From positions 248,001 through 312,000 of the forward strand of contig CAWAKB010000003.1 of assembly GCA_963782555.1 (NCBI GenBank): 64,000 nt of DNA, read 5' to 3'. Both the position numbers and the translations under genes were made by a program. The stretch's first letter is position 1, and each line of letters opens with the position of its first letter. The notes below the pieces were generated by a model, which had not been told where the DNA came from, did not search any database, and saw nothing but the letters and a program-made list of their open reading frames with translations. The stretch is from Hyphomicrobium_A sp963782555 (GTDB lineage Bacteria; Pseudomonadota; Alphaproteobacteria; Rhizobiales; Hyphomicrobiaceae). Below, piece after piece: positions 44,922 to 54,615 of this stretch.

Positions 44922-45696
44922 ATGCGGCTGTCCACCCTAGTTGCGCTTACGGTAGCGCTCATCCTGTCGTCCTCGGCGGGCGTGCTGGCGCAGGCGCCGA
45001 CTGCGGCCCAAGGCATCAATCCGTCGTTTGGGCCGCCCAAGAACGTGCTCGAGCTGTTCACCAGCCAGGGCTGCGACACCTGCCCGCCGGCCGACAAGGT
45101 GCTCGCCACCTATGCGCAGCGCCCCGACGTCATCGCCCTCTCGCTGCCCGTCGACATCTGGGACTATCTCGGCTGGAAGGACACGCTCGCCTCCGACAAG
45201 AACTCGGAGCGCCAGAAGGACTACGCCAAGGCGCGGGGAGACAATGCCATTTACACGCCGCAGGTGGTGGTCAACGGCATGGAAGGCGTCAAAGGCAGCG
45301 ATCCGCAAGCCATCGAGAAGGCCATCGCGACGACGGACGCCGAGCTCAAGAACTCTGCGTGTGCCCGTCCGCTTCTGGCACGAGCGCAACTCCATCATCA
45401 TCGAGGCGGGAGACGCCCCGCGCGGCCACAAGTTCAAGGAAGCGACCATCTGGTTTGCGGTGGTGCAGAAGCGCGCCGAGGTGCCGGTGCAGCGCGGCGA
45501 CAACAAGGGCAAGACGCTCACCTACACCAATATCGTGCGCGAGATGATCCCGGTCGGCACCTGGAACGGCAAGGCGATGCACCTGGAGCTGGCGCGCACC
45601 GCCATCATGACGCCGGAGACGGAGGCCTGCATCGTGCTCTTGCAGGAGGGCAAGGCCGGACCCATCCTGGGCGCCGCCTGGACCGGGCTGTGGTAG
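44922..45696 (+). pseudogene. DUF1223 thioredoxin-like exported protein, one-base frameshift
   Basis: DUF1223-family protein with a signal peptide (LSTLVALTVALILSSSAGVL, cleaved near LAQA) and an N-terminal thioredoxin-like motif LELFTSQGCDTCPPADKVLA, then VDIWDYLGWKD and YTPQVVVNG. The frame shifts by one base at about 45351-45356 (AAGAACTCTGCGTG): the upstream frame drifts into Arg/His-rich shadow sequence, while the family-like C terminus (RVPVRFWHERNSIIIEAG ... GPILGAAWTGLW) runs in the next frame to 45696. The total of 775 nt is one over a multiple of three. Confidence 0.85.
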
Positions 45697-45731
45697 ACGG
45701 CAGCTGCGCAGCACTGCGCATGCCTACCCAC

Positions 45732-45924
45732 CACCCGTCATCCCGCTGAAGAGCGGGACCCACGCAAGTCTCCGCGATCGCAACAGCTGAGAACTCTCGC
45801 TGCACCCTTCCACGATTTCCGTGCCTGCAATCTGCCTACTCTTCGGCAGAAACGCATGCTGAGGCTGGCGTGGGTCCCGGCCGTCCATGCGGAGCATGGC
45901 TTCGCCATGACGTCGGGATGACGT
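45732..45924. repeat. Dispersed bipartite hairpin repeat, copy B
   Basis: CGTCA-TCCCGCT-GAAG-AGCGGGA-CCCACGC (about 45736-45764) and GCGTGGGTCCCGGCC...GTCGGGATGACGTT (about 45868-45924) are the same two modules as copies A and C, spaced further apart (about 100 nt). The second contains an inserted CCATGCGGAGCATGG hairpin. The gap between DUF1223 and the M3 peptidase holds no gene. Confidence 0.75.
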
Positions 45925-45975
45925 TGTGAGGAGGAGCGCTCGTCTCTCCCGTCCACGCTTGCGGGGAGAGGGAAC

Positions 45976-48138
45976 TCAGTTCACCAGACCGCGCTTCTTC
46001 AGCATGCCCGAGATCTCCGGCGCCCGTCCGCGGAACGCCACATAGGCCGCGAGCGGATCGCGCGCGTTGCCGGCGGCATAGATGAACTTCTTGAGCCGCT
46101 TGGCGGTCGCCGCATGGAACGGGTCGCCCGCCTCCTGAAAGGCGGCAAAGGCGTCCGCGTCCATCACCTCCGACCACAGATAGCTGTAATAGCCCGCCGC
46201 GTAGCCGCCGACGATGTGCAGGAAGTGCGGGCTGCGGTGGCGCATGACGATCTCGCGCGGCATGCCGAGCCGATCGAGCGTGTCGCGCTCGAAGGCCGAC
46301 ACGTCGAGGTCGCCGCCGCCTTCGTGGGCGTGCAGCTCCATGTCGACCAGCGCCGAGGCGACGTACTCCACCGTCGAGAAGCCCTGATTGAAGTTGCGCG
46401 CCTTCTCGATGCGCTGGGCGAGCTTCAGCGGCATGGGCTTGCCCGTCTCGTGGTGGACGGCAAAGCGCTTGAGAACGTCGGGCGCGAGCAGCCAGTGCTC
46501 ATAGAGCTGGGAGGGAAGCTCGACGAAGTCGCGCGCAACCGCAGTCCCGGAGATCGACGGATAGGTGACGTCCGATAAAAGCCCATGCAGGCCGTGCCCG
46601 AACTCGTGAAAGAGTGTGCGCGCGTCATCGAGCGACAACAGCGTCGGGCAGCCTTCCTCGCCTTGCGCGAAGTTCATCACGTTGACGATGATGGGGCGCA
46701 CGTGGCCAGCGACCTTGGCCTGCGAGCGGAAGCCGCTCATCCAGGCGCCCGAGCGCTTGGAGGGGCGCGCGAAATAGTCGCCCAGAAACAGCCCGACATG
46801 GGCACCGCGCTCGTCCGTCACCTCCCACACGCGCACGTCCGGGTGATAGCGGGGGGCGTCGGCGAGCTCCTTGAAGCGCAGCCCGAACAGACGCCGCGCC
46901 GTGTCGAAGGCCGCCGCAATCACGCTGTCGAGCGCGAAGTAGGGCCGTGTCGCCGCCTCGTCGACGTCATAGCGCGCCTTGCGCTCCTTCTCCGCATAGT
47001 AGCGCCAGTCCCAGGCCGCGATCTGGAAGTTGCCGCCCTCGGCGCGCACTTGGCTCTGCAGCGCCTCGCGCTCCTCGCCGGCGCGTTTCACCGCCGCCGG
47101 CCACACCGCCTGCAACAGCTCGCGCACCGCCGCCGGCGACTTCGCCATGGTGTCGCCGAGGCTGTAGTCGGCGTAGGTGTCATAGCCGATGAGCTTGGCG
47201 AGCTCCGCCCTGAGGCTGACGATCTCGGCCAGGATGGCGCGGTTGTCGGTCTCGCCGCCCATCTCGCCGCGCTTGGTCCAGGCGTTGAAGGCCTGCTCGC
47301 GCAGATCGCGGCGCGCGGAGTACTGCAGGAACGGCTCGACGCTCGAGCGCGACAGCGTGATGACGTGCTTGCCTTTGAGACCCATATCGGCGGCGGCGCG
47401 CGCGGCGGCCGCACGCACCGACGGAGGCAGCGCGGCAAGGTCGCGCTCGCCATCGAGCACCAGGTGCCAGGATTGCTCGTCCTTGAGGACGTTCTGCGAG
47501 AAGCGGGTGGCCAGCGAGGCCAAGCGCTCGTTGATCTCGGAGACGCGCGCCTTGGCCTTGCGTCCGAGCTTGGCGCCCGCGCGCACGAACCAGGTGTGGT
47601 GCAGCTCGAGCACGCGGGCCTGCTCGTCGGTAAGACGCAATCGCTCCCGCCGCCGATAGAGGTCGTCGATGCGGGCGAACAACTTAGCGTTCAGCATGAT
47701 GGCGCTCTCGTGCGCGGCGAACAGCGGCGCCATCTCGCGCTCGATCGCCTGCAGCTCCTCGTTGGTGTGGGAGCCCGCCAGGTTGAAAAAGACGCTGGCG
47801 ACCCGGTCGAGCAAGCGCCCGCTCTTCTCCATCGCGGCAATTGTGTTGGCAAAGGTCGGCCGCGACGTCTGCCGGGCGATGGCGGCGATCTCCGCCTTAT
47901 GCTCCTTGAGAGCGGCGGCGAACGCGGGCCTGAAATGGGGCGGCGCGATGCGGGAGAACGGCGGCAGGCCGAACGGCGTCGACCAGCGGCTGAGCAGCGG
48001 ATTGGTGCCGGCGCCGGCACCACGCGCCCGCCGCGGCCGCGCGGCCTGCGCTGCCTTCGCCTTGGGCTTTATTTTCGTTTTGGTTTTTCCCTTGCCGGTT
48101 TTTGCCGGTTTGGTCCCGCTGCCGCCGTGCTTTGCCAC
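45976..48138 (-). CDS. M3-family oligopeptidase (Dcp/OpdA-like)
   Basis: Zinc oligopeptidase of about 720 residues. The catalytic motif FHEFGHGLHGLLSDV contains HExxH; the third ligand Glu is expected within FVELPSQLYEHW, and the substrate loop YSYLWSEVMDADAF and GGYAAGYYSYLW match Dcp/oligopeptidase A. The N terminus (first about 45 residues) is a Lys/Ala/Arg-rich tract (TGKGKTKTKIKPKAKAA). I use GTG 48138, with GAAGGA 9 nt upstream; TTG 48168 is also open but has no site. The protein is probably cytoplasmic and has a role in peptide turnover. Confidence 0.93.
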   Translation of the reverse strand: MAKHGGSGTKPAKTGKGKTKTKIKPKAKAAQAARPRRARGAGAGTNPLLSRWSTPFGLPPFSRIAPPHFRPAFAAALKEHKAEIAAIARQTSRPTFANTIAAMEKSGRLLDRVASVFFNLAGSHTNEELQAIEREMAPLFAAHESAIMLNAKLFARIDDLYRRRERLRLTDEQARVLELHHTWFVRAGAKLGRKAKARVSEINERLASLATRFSQNVLKDEQSWHLVLDGERDLAALPPSVRAAAARAAADMGLKGKHVITLSRSSVEPFLQYSARRDLREQAFNAWTKRGEMGGETDNRAILAEIVSLRAELAKLIGYDTYADYSLGDTMAKSPAAVRELLQAVWPAAVKRAGEEREALQSQVRAEGGNFQIAAWDWRYYAEKERKARYDVDEAATRPYFALDSVIAAAFDTARRLFGLRFKELADAPRYHPDVRVWEVTDERGAHVGLFLGDYFARPSKRSGAWMSGFRSQAKVAGHVRPIIVNVMNFAQGEEGCPTLLSLDDARTLFHEFGHGLHGLLSDVTYPSISGTAVARDFVELPSQLYEHWLLAPDVLKRFAVHHETGKPMPLKLAQRIEKARNFNQGFSTVEYVASALVDMELHAHEGGGDLDVSAFERDTLDRLGMPREIVMRHRSPHFLHIVGGYAAGYYSYLWSEVMDADAFAAFQEAGDPFHAATAKRLKKFIYAAGNARDPLAAYVAFRGRAPEISGMLKKRGLVN

Positions 48139-48584
48139 CGGTCGTAATCCTTCGCTGCCGGGCTCCAATGCTTATCCAAAGCTAGGCACGCACAGGCAAG
48201 CGCGCAAACGCCGCCACGAAAAAGGGCCGGCGGGGGCCGGCCCAAATAGTCTTTTGGGGACAAGAGTATTCACGGGAAGGTTGCCAATGACCCGGTCCGT
48301 GAAAGCTGCCCCAGGGGGCTGGGGGGCTGAGAATCCGGGGCCGCTCTTGCAGGACCGGGCCGTAGAGGCAACGATGCCAAACTCGCAACTGTTTGAGGCG
48401 GATCGTTGTCCGCGAGCGGTCGCGAATTTGACCATGTCGGGGAGATTCCGTGCCTCGCTCGTTATGCACAACCGCGCATTATGGGATTGCATGTGCGCCC
48501 AAACCTTGCTGCACGCACCCCATAAGCTCTTGAAATCGGTGCCGACCGGCGCGATCATCACTGGCTTATGACAAGGAGGCGCCC
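48139..48584. promoter_or_regulatory. 446-nt divergent region, M3 peptidase / DUF2794
   Basis: It holds a GGGCCGGC-GGGG-GCCGGCCC hairpin (48224-48243) and no supported gene. A 129-codon minus frame crosses it but has no family-like features or start signal. Promoters for both flanking genes are expected here. Confidence 0.35.
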
Positions 48585-48977
48585 TTGAGCGAAACTGAGC
48601 CGATAATGTTCAGCCCGCACCGAGCGGGCGGCTTTCGCGGCGCTCCTGCACCGGCAAGCCCGGGCGCAGAAGCTCATCGACCCACCACTTTCAACCGCCA
48701 AGAGCTGAGCGCCATCCTCACCGTCTACGGCCGCAAGGTCGCCGCGGGCGAGTGGCGCGATTACGCCATCGACATCGGACGCGACAAGGCGGTGTTCTCC
48801 GTGTTTCGCCGTGCCAGCGAATGTCCCCTCTACCGCATCGAGAAAGTGCCGAAGCTCGCGCGCAAGCAGGGCGCCTACGCCATCGTGGCGCCGACCGGGC
48901 TGATTCTCAAACGTGGCCACGACCTCTGCCGCATCCTGCGCATCTTCGAGGACCGCCTTCGCCTCGTCAGCGTCTGA
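48585..48977 (+). CDS. DUF2794 family protein
   Basis: A 130-residue protein from a TTG start with AGGAGG 6 nt upstream (AAGGAGGCGCCC then TTG). The core (FNRQELSAILTVYGRKVAAG, WRDYAIDIGRDKAVFSVFRR) matches the small alphaproteobacterial DUF2794 family. Function is unknown. A strong terminator follows, so the unit is monocistronic. Confidence 0.88.
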   Translation: MSETEPIMFSPHRAGGFRGAPAPASPGAEAHRPTTFNRQELSAILTVYGRKVAAGEWRDYAIDIGRDKAVFSVFRRASECPLYRIEKVPKLARKQGAYAIVAPTGLILKRGHDLCRILRIFEDRLRLVSV

Positions 48978-48995
48978 CCAAGTCCTGAAATGCAA

Positions 48996-49020
48996 AGAGC
49001 CCCGCAGTGCGGGGCTCTTC
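48996..49020. terminator. Bidirectional terminator after DUF2794 gene
   Basis: A perfect 11-bp stem, AAGAGCCCCGC / GCGGGGCTCTT (48996-49006 and 49010-49020), in the convergent gap with the Bax-inhibitor-like gene. Confidence 0.88.
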
Positions 49021-49051
49021 ACGAGCATATCGGCTTTCAGCGTCGGCCGAC

Positions 49052-49795
49052 CTAGTTGCGGTTGCCGAACAGCTGCAGCAGGAACAGGAACATGTTGATG
49101 AAGTCGAGGTAGAGGGCAAGCGCGCCCATGATGGCGCCCTTGGCCACCATCGTGGCGTTGCCGCTGGCCATCAGGTAGCCGTCCTTGATGCGCTGCGTGT
49201 CGTAGGCGGTGAGGCCGGCGAAGACCAGCACGCCGATCGCCGAGATGGCGAACTGCAGGGCGCTCGACTGCAGGAAGATATTGACGACCGCGGCGATAAT
49301 GATGCCGACCACGCCCATGAACAGGAACGAGCCCCAGGCGGAGAGATCGCGCTTGGTGGTGTAGCCGTAGAGGCTCAGCGCGCCGAACGTCGCCGCGGTG
49401 ATGAAGAAGATCTGCGCGATCGACTGGCCGGTGAAGACCAGGAAGATCGACGACAGCGACAGCCCCATGACGGCTGCGAACAGCCAGAAGGCCGCCTGCG
49501 CCGCGCCGACGCTCATCTGCTGGATGCGGAAGCCCAAAAACAGCACGAAGCCGAGCGGGGCGAGCATCACCACCCACTTCAGCGGCGAGGTGTAGAGCGT
49601 CTGGCCGAACGACGTCAGCGCGCCGTCCTGCACGGCCATCATGAACGTCAGGTAGGCGACGATGCCCGTCAGCGCTACACCGCTGGCCATATAGTTGTAG
49701 ACGCCGAGCATGTAGGAGCGCAGGCCCTCGTCGACGGCAACGCCCGTGCGGGCGGCCATTCCTGATTGCGCGTACCTGTTGTCTGGCTGAGCCAT
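49052..49795 (-). CDS. Bax inhibitor-1/YccA-family membrane protein
   Basis: A 247-residue protein with seven predicted helices. The N-terminal AVDEGLRSYMLGVYNYMASG and the conserved GLTAYDTQRIKDGY near the C terminus, followed by ALALYLDFINMFLFLLQLFG, are diagnostic of the BI-1/YccA (UPF0005) family. The start at 49795 (MAQPDNRYAQSG) is family-typical. Members are calcium-leak or protease-modulating proteins; the role here is not known. Confidence 0.95.
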   Translation of the reverse strand: MAQPDNRYAQSGMAARTGVAVDEGLRSYMLGVYNYMASGVALTGIVAYLTFMMAVQDGALTSFGQTLYTSPLKWVVMLAPLGFVLFLGFRIQQMSVGAAQAAFWLFAAVMGLSLSSIFLVFTGQSIAQIFFITAATFGALSLYGYTTKRDLSAWGSFLFMGVVGIIIAAVVNIFLQSSALQFAISAIGVLVFAGLTAYDTQRIKDGYLMASGNATMVAKGAIMGALALYLDFINMFLFLLQLFGNRN

Positions 49796-49955
49796 GAGTA
49801 TATCCCTAAGTCGTTCCCTGACTGATGGGGCGCAAAGCCCCAATTCAGGGTGGAATATGCGCCCTGAGGGTGAACGTTTCAAGGCATGGAAATCCGCCTC
49901 GTACGGGCTTAGGCGGCGTTTTCCGTAAACGGAAATTAGGAATTCTGCGCTGGCG

Positions 49956-52532
49956 CTACTCGCTGCGCAGGAACGGCACCGCCGGCGCCCGCAGCACTCC
50001 CCACGTACCCACCCCTCCGAAGAGGAAGACGAGCCCCATCGACACCGCCAGCGCCAAGGCGATCGCTATGGCCGAAAAGCTGAACGAGATGTGCATCACC
50101 TGCGTCACCACCAGCCATGCCGCCGCCGTGCCCAGCCCCACGGCAAAGAGCGCGGTCGCGGCGGCAAGCAGGAAGTACTCCAGGAAGTGCGAGAAGAGGA
50201 TGCGCCGTCGGGTGGCGCCGAGCGTCTTCAGGATCACCGCCTCGAGTATGCGGCGGCGCTGCGCGGTGGCGAGCGCACCCGCAAGCACCAGCGCGCCGGC
50301 AAGCAGCGTGACGCTGCCGGCGATGCGCACCGCTAACATCACCTTGGCGAACATGGCATCGAAGGCGTCGAGCACATCCTTGACGCGGATCGCGGTGACG
50401 GCCGGGTAGGCGCGGCCCATGTCGCGCATGGCCGCCACCTCCTTCTCAAGCGACGTGCCATGCGGGAGCGTGATCGTCACCAGGAGATTGTGCGGGGCAC
50501 TGCGCAGCGTGTTGGGCGAGAACACCATGAAGAAGTTGATGGCCAGCGTTTCCCATTTCACCTCGCGCAGATTGGAGATGCGGGCGGTGATGTTGCGCCC
50601 CAGCGCGTTGACCGTGACCGTGTCGCCGAGCTTCAGGCCGAGCTTGGCCGCCATGTCCGCTTCGAAGGAGACGAGCGGCTCGCCCGTGTAGTCGGGCCCC
50701 CACCAGCTCCCGGCGATTACCTTGGAGCCCGGCGGGACGGTCTGCGAATAGGACAGCCCGCGGTCGCCGTTGAGCACCCATTGCGCGTCCTTCGGCACCT
50801 TCACGTCCTCGGCCGGCGTGCCGTTGAGGGCAACGATGCGCCCGCGCAGCATCGGCTCTCCCTCGAGCTCGGCGCCCGGCACCTTCTGATCGATCAGCGC
50901 CGTGATCCCGGGATAGTCGGCCTTGCCGACGTCGAGCAGGAAGTAGTCGGGCGAGCGCGACGGCAGCCGCTCCTTGAGCTCGTCGACGAGCGAGGCGTCG
51001 GCCAGCGCCACGGCGACGAGCAGCGACAGCCCCGCTCCCAGCGATACGACGATGGAGCGCGCAAGCCCGCCCGGCGCGCCGACATTGCCGATGGCGAGCG
51101 CCAGCTCCGGCAACCGCGGCCGCGGTATCCGGCGTGCGGCCCAGGTGAGCGCCGTCCCGAGCGCGAAGAATACGGCAAACACGACGACGAGACCGCCGGC
51201 GAAATAAAGCGCAATACGCGTCAATTCCGACGTCAGCAGCGCAAAGCCGACGAGGACCGCGGCCACCACAAGCGTGGCAACGATCACCCACGGGCGCGGC
51301 CAGGTGCGCTCGGGCGCCACCTCGTCGCGGAAGAGCACGCTGGCGCTGACGCGCTCCACGCGCCCCAGCGGCCACAACGTGAACAAGAGCGCCACGGCAA
51401 CGCCGTAGACGACGGCCGAGCCGATGCTCAGCGCCGAGACGGTGAGATCGGCATGGATCGGCACCAGGTCGCCGTAGAGCGCGTTGAGCACCACCGGGAT
51501 AACCGCACCGGCGGCGAGCCCGATGAGGATCCCAACGAGCGCCACGATCAGCACCTCGACCAGGAAGATGGCGAGCACGGTGCCGCTGGTCGCGCCCACG
51601 CTCTTCATGGTGGCGATCACCTTGCGGCGCTTGTCGATGAAGGTGGCGACCGCGTTGGCGACGCCGACGCCGCCGACCAGCAGCGCCGTCAGCCCGATGA
51701 GGGTGAGGAACTGGCGCAGTCGCTCGAGCGTGCGGCTGATTTGCGGCGAGGGATCGCGCCGGTCGGCAATGGTAAAGCCCGCCTCCGGCAGCTCGGCCGC
51801 GATCTTCGCGCGCAAAGCCTTGAGCTCGTTAGTGCGCGCCGACCGCTCCGGATCGAGCTTCAAGGCGTAGCGCCAGCGGATCAGCGTCCCCGGTTTCACC
51901 AGCCCCGATTTTTCCAGGGTCGCCAGCGAGATCAGAATGCGCGGCCCATAGGTCAGCCGATCGGCGATGCCGTCGGGCTCCGACTTGATGGTGTCGGCGA
52001 TCGTCGTCTTATCGGTGCCGAGTGCGATCTCGTCGCCGACCTTGAGGCCCAGGCGCGCGAGCAGGATCGGATCGACGATGGCGCCGCGCGCCAGCGCGCT
52101 CTTGAGCGGCGCGCCGTCTCCGAGCACCACTTTGCCCACCAGCGGATAGGCGTCATCGACGATCTTCAACTCGGCCAGCGCCTGGTCGGAGCCGTCGGGC
52201 CGCCGCGCCATGGTGCGCATGGTGGCGGTCTCGCTCACGCGCCCGAGACCATCCAGCGCAGTGCGCTCCGCCCCGGTTGCGCGCTGGTGCGCCCTCTGCA
52301 GCGTCGCGTCGCCGCCGAGGATGGCCTCGCCCTGGTGCTCGAAGCCGGCGCGCAAGGCGTCCGACACGGCGCCGACGCCGGTGATGACGGCGACGCCCAG
52401 CGCCACGCAGGCGATGAAGATGCGAAAACCCGACAGCCCGCTGCGCAGCTCGCGCAGGGCGATCGAAAGCACGACGGGAAGCCGCCACTCGCGGCCCTGC
52501 GCGGCCGATGGGAGTGCCGCTGTTGCCGTCAC
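49956..52532 (-). CDS. ABC transporter permease (YbbP/FtsX-like)
   Basis: An 858-residue permease with the MacB/FtsX architecture: an N-terminal helix (FRIFIACVALGVAVITGVGA), a periplasmic MacB_PCD domain, and two FtsX cores (near residues 270-400 and 740-850; LTALLVGGVGVANAVATFID, TLLAGALVLAGALATAQRRR). The start is GTG 52532, which overlaps the ATPase stop by 4 nt (GTGA), with GGAGGC upstream. With the ATPase it forms the YbbAP exporter, often linked to the SGNH hydrolase seen here divergently. Confidence 0.92.
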   Translation of the reverse strand: MTATAALPSAAQGREWRLPVVLSIALRELRSGLSGFRIFIACVALGVAVITGVGAVSDALRAGFEHQGEAILGGDATLQRAHQRATGAERTALDGLGRVSETATMRTMARRPDGSDQALAELKIVDDAYPLVGKVVLGDGAPLKSALARGAIVDPILLARLGLKVGDEIALGTDKTTIADTIKSEPDGIADRLTYGPRILISLATLEKSGLVKPGTLIRWRYALKLDPERSARTNELKALRAKIAAELPEAGFTIADRRDPSPQISRTLERLRQFLTLIGLTALLVGGVGVANAVATFIDKRRKVIATMKSVGATSGTVLAIFLVEVLIVALVGILIGLAAGAVIPVVLNALYGDLVPIHADLTVSALSIGSAVVYGVAVALLFTLWPLGRVERVSASVLFRDEVAPERTWPRPWVIVATLVVAAVLVGFALLTSELTRIALYFAGGLVVVFAVFFALGTALTWAARRIPRPRLPELALAIGNVGAPGGLARSIVVSLGAGLSLLVAVALADASLVDELKERLPSRSPDYFLLDVGKADYPGITALIDQKVPGAELEGEPMLRGRIVALNGTPAEDVKVPKDAQWVLNGDRGLSYSQTVPPGSKVIAGSWWGPDYTGEPLVSFEADMAAKLGLKLGDTVTVNALGRNITARISNLREVKWETLAINFFMVFSPNTLRSAPHNLLVTITLPHGTSLEKEVAAMRDMGRAYPAVTAIRVKDVLDAFDAMFAKVMLAVRIAGSVTLLAGALVLAGALATAQRRRILEAVILKTLGATRRRILFSHFLEYFLLAAATALFAVGLGTAAAWLVVTQVMHISFSFSAIAIALALAVSMGLVFLFGGVGTWGVLRAPAVPFLRSE

Positions 52533-53218
52533 GCGAACGCCTCCGCCGCCTCGAGGATGCGCCCGTCGGCCATGTGGATCGTGCGCCCGCAAGCGGCCGC
52601 CAGCTTCTCGTCGTGGGTGACGAGAACGAGCGTCGCCTCGCGCCGGCGCTGCAGCCCGAACAACAGATCGATCACATGGCGGCCTGTCGTGCCGTCGAGA
52701 TTGCCGGTCGGCTCGTCGGCGAGGATGAGCTTCGGCTGCCGGCTCAAGGCGCGCGCGATGGCGACGCGCTGCTGCTCGCCGCCCGAAAGCTGCGCGGGAA
52801 AGTGATCGATGCGGGGGCTGAGCCCCACCTCGTCCAGGAGCTCGCGCGCGCTCGCAAAGGCATTTGGGGCACCAGCGAACTCCAGCGGCAGCGCCACATT
52901 CTCCAGCGCCGTCATCGTCGGCACTAGGTGGAACGACTGGAACACGATGCCGATCTCGGCCCCGCGCATCAAAGCGAGCTCATCCTCGCCGAGTTGCGTG
53001 AGATCGTGGCCGGCGACCGTAATGCCGCCGCTCGTCGCCCGCTCCAGCCCGGCGACCACCATCAACAGCGAGGTCTTGCCCGAGCCCGACGGACCGACGA
53101 CGGCCAGAGACTGGCCCTCAGGCACCTTGAGGCTCACGTCGCGCAGGATTTCCACCGGCCCGGCGCGGCTGGTCAGGGTCAGGCGCACGTTGTTTAGAGC
53201 GACGATGGGCTGGGTCAC
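52529..53218 (-). CDS. ABC transporter ATP-binding protein (YbbA/LolD-like)
   Basis: A 229-residue ATPase. Walker A is VVGPSGSGKTSLLMVVAG, the signature LSGGEQQRVAIARAL, Walker B LILADEPTGNLD and the switch His VLVTHDEKLA. The FQSFHLVPTMTALENVALPL segment is typical of the MacB/LolD/YbbA group. It is translationally coupled to the permease. Confidence 0.95.
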   Translation of the reverse strand: MTQPIVALNNVRLTLTSRAGPVEILRDVSLKVPEGQSLAVVGPSGSGKTSLLMVVAGLERATSGGITVAGHDLTQLGEDELALMRGAEIGIVFQSFHLVPTMTALENVALPLEFAGAPNAFASARELLDEVGLSPRIDHFPAQLSGGEQQRVAIARALSRQPKLILADEPTGNLDGTTGRHVIDLLFGLQRRREATLVLVTHDEKLAAACGRTIHMADGRILEAAEAFA

Positions 53219-53318
53219 GGTCTTGAAGGGCTCCGTTGCTTGCTGGTCAGGCCTTGCCTCGCGTCGGCCGCGCCTTTACCTCACTTTGATCGGCTTGGAG
53301 GAATGTTGAGGCGGAAAC

Positions 53319-54026
53319 ATGAAGGCGATGAAGAGTGCACGCAACGGGTGCCGCTTTGCACAAGTGGTAGCCATTTTGGCTCTCGTCAACGTGCTTGTCG
53401 GTACAATCGGCTCAGGGGGCGCCGCGGCGGAGGCGGCAAAGCCTTTGCACATCGTCGCCTTTGGCGACAGCCTGACCTCGGGCTATGGGCTGCGGCGGCA
53501 GAGCCAGTCGTTCCCGTCGCAGCTACAGAAAGCGCTGAAAGCGCGCGGCCATAATGTGGTGGTGACCAACGCGGGCGTCGCCGGCGACACCACCGCCGGC
53601 GGCCTTGAACGTCTCGCCTGGTCGGTGCCCGACGGCACCGACGGCGTCATCGTCGAGCTCGGCGCCAACGACGCGCTGCGCGGCATCGATCCCAAGGTGA
53701 CGCGCACCAACCTGGAGAAGATCATCGCCGCCCTCAAGAAGCGGCGCATCCCCATCCTGCTCACCGGCATGCTGTCGCCGGCAAACTGGGGCGACCATTA
53801 TTCCGAGAAGTTCGACGCCCTCTTTCCCGAGCTTGCGAAAGCCAACGGGCTCATCTTCTATCCCTTCTTCCTCGAAGGCGTCGTGCTCGACGCCAAGCTC
53901 AACCAGAGCGACGGCATGCATCCGACGGGACAAGGCGTCGCCGTGATCGTCAAGCACATCCTGCCCTCGGTGGAGGAGTTGATCGGGCGGGCGCGATCGC
54001 AACGCGCGTCTGCGTCGAAGAGTTGA
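53319..54026 (+). CDS. Exported SGNH-family esterase (arylesterase/TesA-like)
   Basis: A 235-residue SGNH hydrolase. The signal peptide (ILALVNVLVGTIGSGGAAAE) is followed by block I FGDSLTSGYGLRRQSQSFP with the catalytic Ser, block II GVAGDTTAGG, block III ELGANDALRG, and the Asp-His dyad in NQSDGMHPTGQGV. The start is ATG 53319 or ATG 53328. It is divergent from the YbbA/YbbP-like pair, the same association as tesA-ybbAP in enterics. Confidence 0.93.
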   Translation: MKAMKSARNGCRFAQVVAILALVNVLVGTIGSGGAAAEAAKPLHIVAFGDSLTSGYGLRRQSQSFPSQLQKALKARGHNVVVTNAGVAGDTTAGGLERLAWSVPDGTDGVIVELGANDALRGIDPKVTRTNLEKIIAALKKRRIPILLTGMLSPANWGDHYSEKFDALFPELAKANGLIFYPFFLEGVVLDAKLNQSDGMHPTGQGVAVIVKHILPSVEELIGRARSQRASASKS

Positions 54027-54036
54027 GGCCCCGCCC

Positions 54037-54615
54037 ATGCCGCGTCTCTTCACCGGCATCGAGATACCGCCTGAGCAGCGCGAGGAGCTGGCACGCCTGC
54101 GCCAGCCGCTGCCGGGGAATTCGCGCTGGCTGGAGCCGGAGAACCTGCATCTGACGCTGCGCTTTGCCGGCGACATCGACAACGTGCACGCGAGAGAGCT
54201 CGCCGACCGCCTCGCCGGCATCTCGGTCGACGCCTTCGAGATCCGCCTCGCCGGCCTCGGTGTCTTCGGCGGCAACGACCCGCGCTCGATCTGGGCCGGC
54301 GTCGAGGCGGGACCTGAGCTGGAGGCGCTGGCCCGCGCCAATGAGCGTGCGGCGCGCGCCGCCGGCCTGGCTCCGGAGGGCCGCAGCTTCAAGCCGCACG
54401 TGACGGTGGCGCGCCTGAAGTACGCGAGCGCCCCCGACATCGCCCGCATCCTCGGGCGCCTCGGCGCCTTTCGCGGAAAGCCGTTCCTGGTGGGGCGCTT
54501 CGTCTTGTTCTCCTCGCGCCCCAAGACCGGCGGCGGCCCCTATGTGGTCGAGGAGGCGTTTCCGCTGCGCGGCGGCGAGTTCGCCGACTACCAGGACGTC
54601 GAAGGCGGCTGGTGA
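54037..54615 (+). CDS. thpR: RNA 2',3'-cyclic phosphodiesterase (2H family)
   Basis: A 192-residue 2H phosphoesterase. The two catalytic motifs are ENLHLTLRFAGDI and FKPHVTVARLKYAS, and the N-terminal MPRLFTGIEIPPEQREEL is typical of ThpR/LigT. It follows the esterase gene by 10 nt, so cotranscription is likely. Confidence 0.94.
   Translation: MPRLFTGIEIPPEQREELARLRQPLPGNSRWLEPENLHLTLRFAGDIDNVHARELADRLAGISVDAFEIRLAGLGVFGGNDPRSIWAGVEAGPELEALARANERAARAAGLAPEGRSFKPHVTVARLKYASAPDIARILGRLGAFRGKPFLVGRFVLFSSRPKTGGGPYVVEEAFPLRGGEFADYQDVEGGW

Noticed and set aside
46585..48147. 520-codon plus-strand ORF opposite the M3 peptidase
   Set aside because: Shadow of a GC-rich gene containing the HExxH motif on the minus strand.
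48172..48561. 129-codon minus-strand ORF before the M3 peptidase
   Set aside because: No start signal or recognisable features; region is a divergent intergenic gap with a hairpin.
50460..52805. 781-codon plus-strand ORF opposite the ABC permease and ATPase
   Set aside because: Shadow frame; minus-strand genes overlap by GTGA and carry ABC transporter features.
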